Source: Planctomycetaceae bacterium
GTDB lineage: Bacteria > Planctomycetota > Planctomycetia > Pirellulales > Pirellulaceae
DNA: 6,790 nt
Direction: 5' to 3'
Assembly (NCBI GenBank): GCA_003455945.1
Contig: DMPQ01000057.1
Location: 13,816 to 20,605, forward strand
The notes below the pieces were generated by a model. It was not told where the DNA came from. It searched no databases and was given only the letters and a program-made list of their open reading frames with translations. Within the stretch, counting starts at the first letter, position 1. Every line of letters begins with the position of its first letter. Positions 5,690 to 6,790 of the stretch are shown here, one piece after another. Both the position numbers and the translations under genes were made by a program.

Positions 5690-6790
5690 TCAGCCGTGAC
5701 GGATCGCGCCGAGCACGTCGCACATCCGATCGATCTCGCCGAACGTGTTGTAGATCGAGAACGAAGGACGAACGGTCGACTCCAACCCGAACCGCCGCAG
5801 CGAGGGCTGAGCGCAGTGATGACCGGCCCTCACGGCGATTCCGTGACGTCCGAGATGCTGCCCGATCTGCTCGGTCGTGAATCCGTCGATGACGAACGAG
5901 ATCACGGCGACCTTTCGGGTCGCGTGCCCGATCGTCCGCAGTCCCGGGATTCGAGTCAGTCGCTCCGTCGCGTAGCAGAGCAGGTCGTGTTCGTGTCGGG
6001 CGATCCTCGCGAGGCCGAGTCGCCGGACGTAGTCGAGTGCGGCCGAAAGGCCGATCGCGTCGGCGATGTTCGGCGTCCCCGCCTCGAACCGCGCCGGCGG
6101 ATCGGCATAGGTCGTCTGCTCGAACGTCACGTCGCGGATCATGTTGCCCCCTCCCTGCCACGGCGGCAGTCCGTCCTGCAGTTCGGGCGAGACGTAAAGC
6201 GCGCCGATGCCGGTCGGTCCGAAGATCTTGTGCCCCGAGAATGCATAGAAGTCGACACCAAGCGATCGAACGTCGACCGGCAGATGGGCGACCGACTGAG
6301 CTCCGTCGACCAGCACTCGAGCCCCGTAGAACTTGGCGAGCCGCGTCATCTCTTCGATCGGCAGCACGGTGCCGAGGCTGTTGTTGGCGTGCGCCAATGC
6401 GACCATCCGGGTTCGAGGTCCCAGGAGTCGACGATAGTCGTCAAGCAGGATCTCCCCCGACGGATCGACCGGAGCGACCTTCAGCACCGCGCCGCATCGA
6501 TCGGCCAGCATCTGCCACGGCACGATGTTGGCGTGATGCTCGAGAACCGTCAGGACGATCTCGTCACCCGACTGCAGAAAGCGGTTCCCCCAGACGTTGG
6601 CGGCCAGATTGATCGCCTCGGTCGTCCCGCGAACGAAGACGATATCGCTTGCCGACGAGGCGCCGAGGAACGTCGCGACATTCGCTCGGGCCGCTTCGTA
6701 GGCGTCGGTCGATCGAGCCGCCAACGTATGGGCACCGCGGTGGATGTTGGAGTTGTCGCGTTCGTAGTAGTTCGAGATCTCGCGGATCAC
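5690..6790 (-). CDS. sufS: SufS-type cysteine desulfurase, N-terminally cut by the window edge
   Basis: This PLP-dependent enzyme removes sulfur from L-cysteine, giving alanine and an enzyme-bound persulfide used for Fe-S cluster assembly by the SUF system. The visible 366 residues contain all key sites: EHHAN with the PLP-stacking H85, VDGAQ (161-165), the Schiff-base lysine K188 in FSGHKIFGPTG, and FEAGTPN (235-241). The persulfide cysteine is C326 in RAGHHCAQP, and R341 likely binds the substrate carboxylate. The K-to-C spacing of 138 equals that of E. coli SufS (K226, C364), so about 38 N-terminal residues lie beyond the right edge. The GTG codon at the edge is internal. The RxGHHC context and lack of an IscS-like extended cysteine loop place it in group II (SufS/CsdA). 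SUF scaffold genes may lie upstream, outside the window. A rhodanese gene follows. A CsdA-like role is an alternative. Confidence 0.95.
   Translation of the reverse strand: MIREISNYYERDNSNIHRGAHTLAARSTDAYEAARANVATFLGASSASDIVFVRGTTEAINLAANVWGNRFLQSGDEIVLTVLEHHANIVPWQMLADRCGAVLKVAPVDPSGEILLDDYRRLLGPRTRMVALAHANNSLGTVLPIEEMTRLAKFYGARVLVDGAQSVAHLPVDVRSLGVDFYAFSGHKIFGPTGIGALYVSPELQDGLPPWQGGGNMIRDVTFEQTTYADPPARFEAGTPNIADAIGLSAALDYVRRLGLARIARHEHDLLCYATERLTRIPGLRTIGHATRKVAVISFVIDGFTTEQIGQHLGRHGIAVRAGHHCAQPSLRRFGLESTVRPSFSIYNTFGEIDRMCDVLGAIRHG

Noticed and set aside
5313..6161. An open minus-strand frame of about 280 codons
   Set aside because: It overlaps the cysteine desulfurase and rhodanese genes in another frame, and its product is Arg-rich without motifs.
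1..6790. CRISPR arrays, insertion sequences or toxin-antitoxin pairs
   Set aside because: No regularly spaced direct repeats, transposase-like frames or terminal inverted repeats were found on either strand.

Overview
The window looks like chromosomal DNA from a GC-rich bacterium, most likely a planctomycete (Planctomycetota). The basis is inference from gene content: a secreted squalene-cyclase-fold protein with HEAT repeats sits in one operon with an ExbB/ExbD pair. That arrangement, as far as I recall, is common in that phylum. All recognisable protein genes lie on the minus strand; the only clear plus-strand gene is a tRNA. I see no mobile element, CRISPR array or phage gene.

Right part (about 5087-6790), transcribed leftwards: the 3' end of a SufS-type cysteine desulfurase gene, its start lying beyond the right edge. 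It is followed after 81 nt by a small membrane-anchored rhodanese with a C-terminal DUF2892 membrane domain. Together they suggest mobilisation of sulfane sulfur from cysteine, probably for Fe-S cluster assembly, plus a rhodanese that can carry persulfide.

Middle (about 4590-4810), plus strand: a compact, complete transcription unit for tRNA-Phe(GAA). It has a near-consensus sigma70 promoter, a short leader with a hairpin, the tRNA, and an intrinsic terminator. It is flanked by two stretches without convincing genes (about 4025-4589 and 4807-5086). The second holds a fragment resembling a degenerate intergenic repeat found in many environmental bacteria.

Left part (1-4024), minus strand: an apparent five-gene operon. 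In order it encodes a secreted alpha/alpha-toroid plus HEAT protein, a single-pass membrane protein of unknown family with a long linker and C-terminal periplasmic domain, an ExbB/TolQ/MotA-family proton-channel subunit, an ExbD/TolR-family subunit, and the first 18 residues of what may be a zinc-ribbon protein running off the left edge. The likely reading is a proton-motive-force-driven envelope machine. The single-pass protein sits where TonB or TolA would be expected, and the secreted toroid protein may be its periplasmic partner. Its cargo or target cannot be told from the sequence. This is the most interesting part of the window. The hexamer CGATCG is also markedly over-represented throughout.
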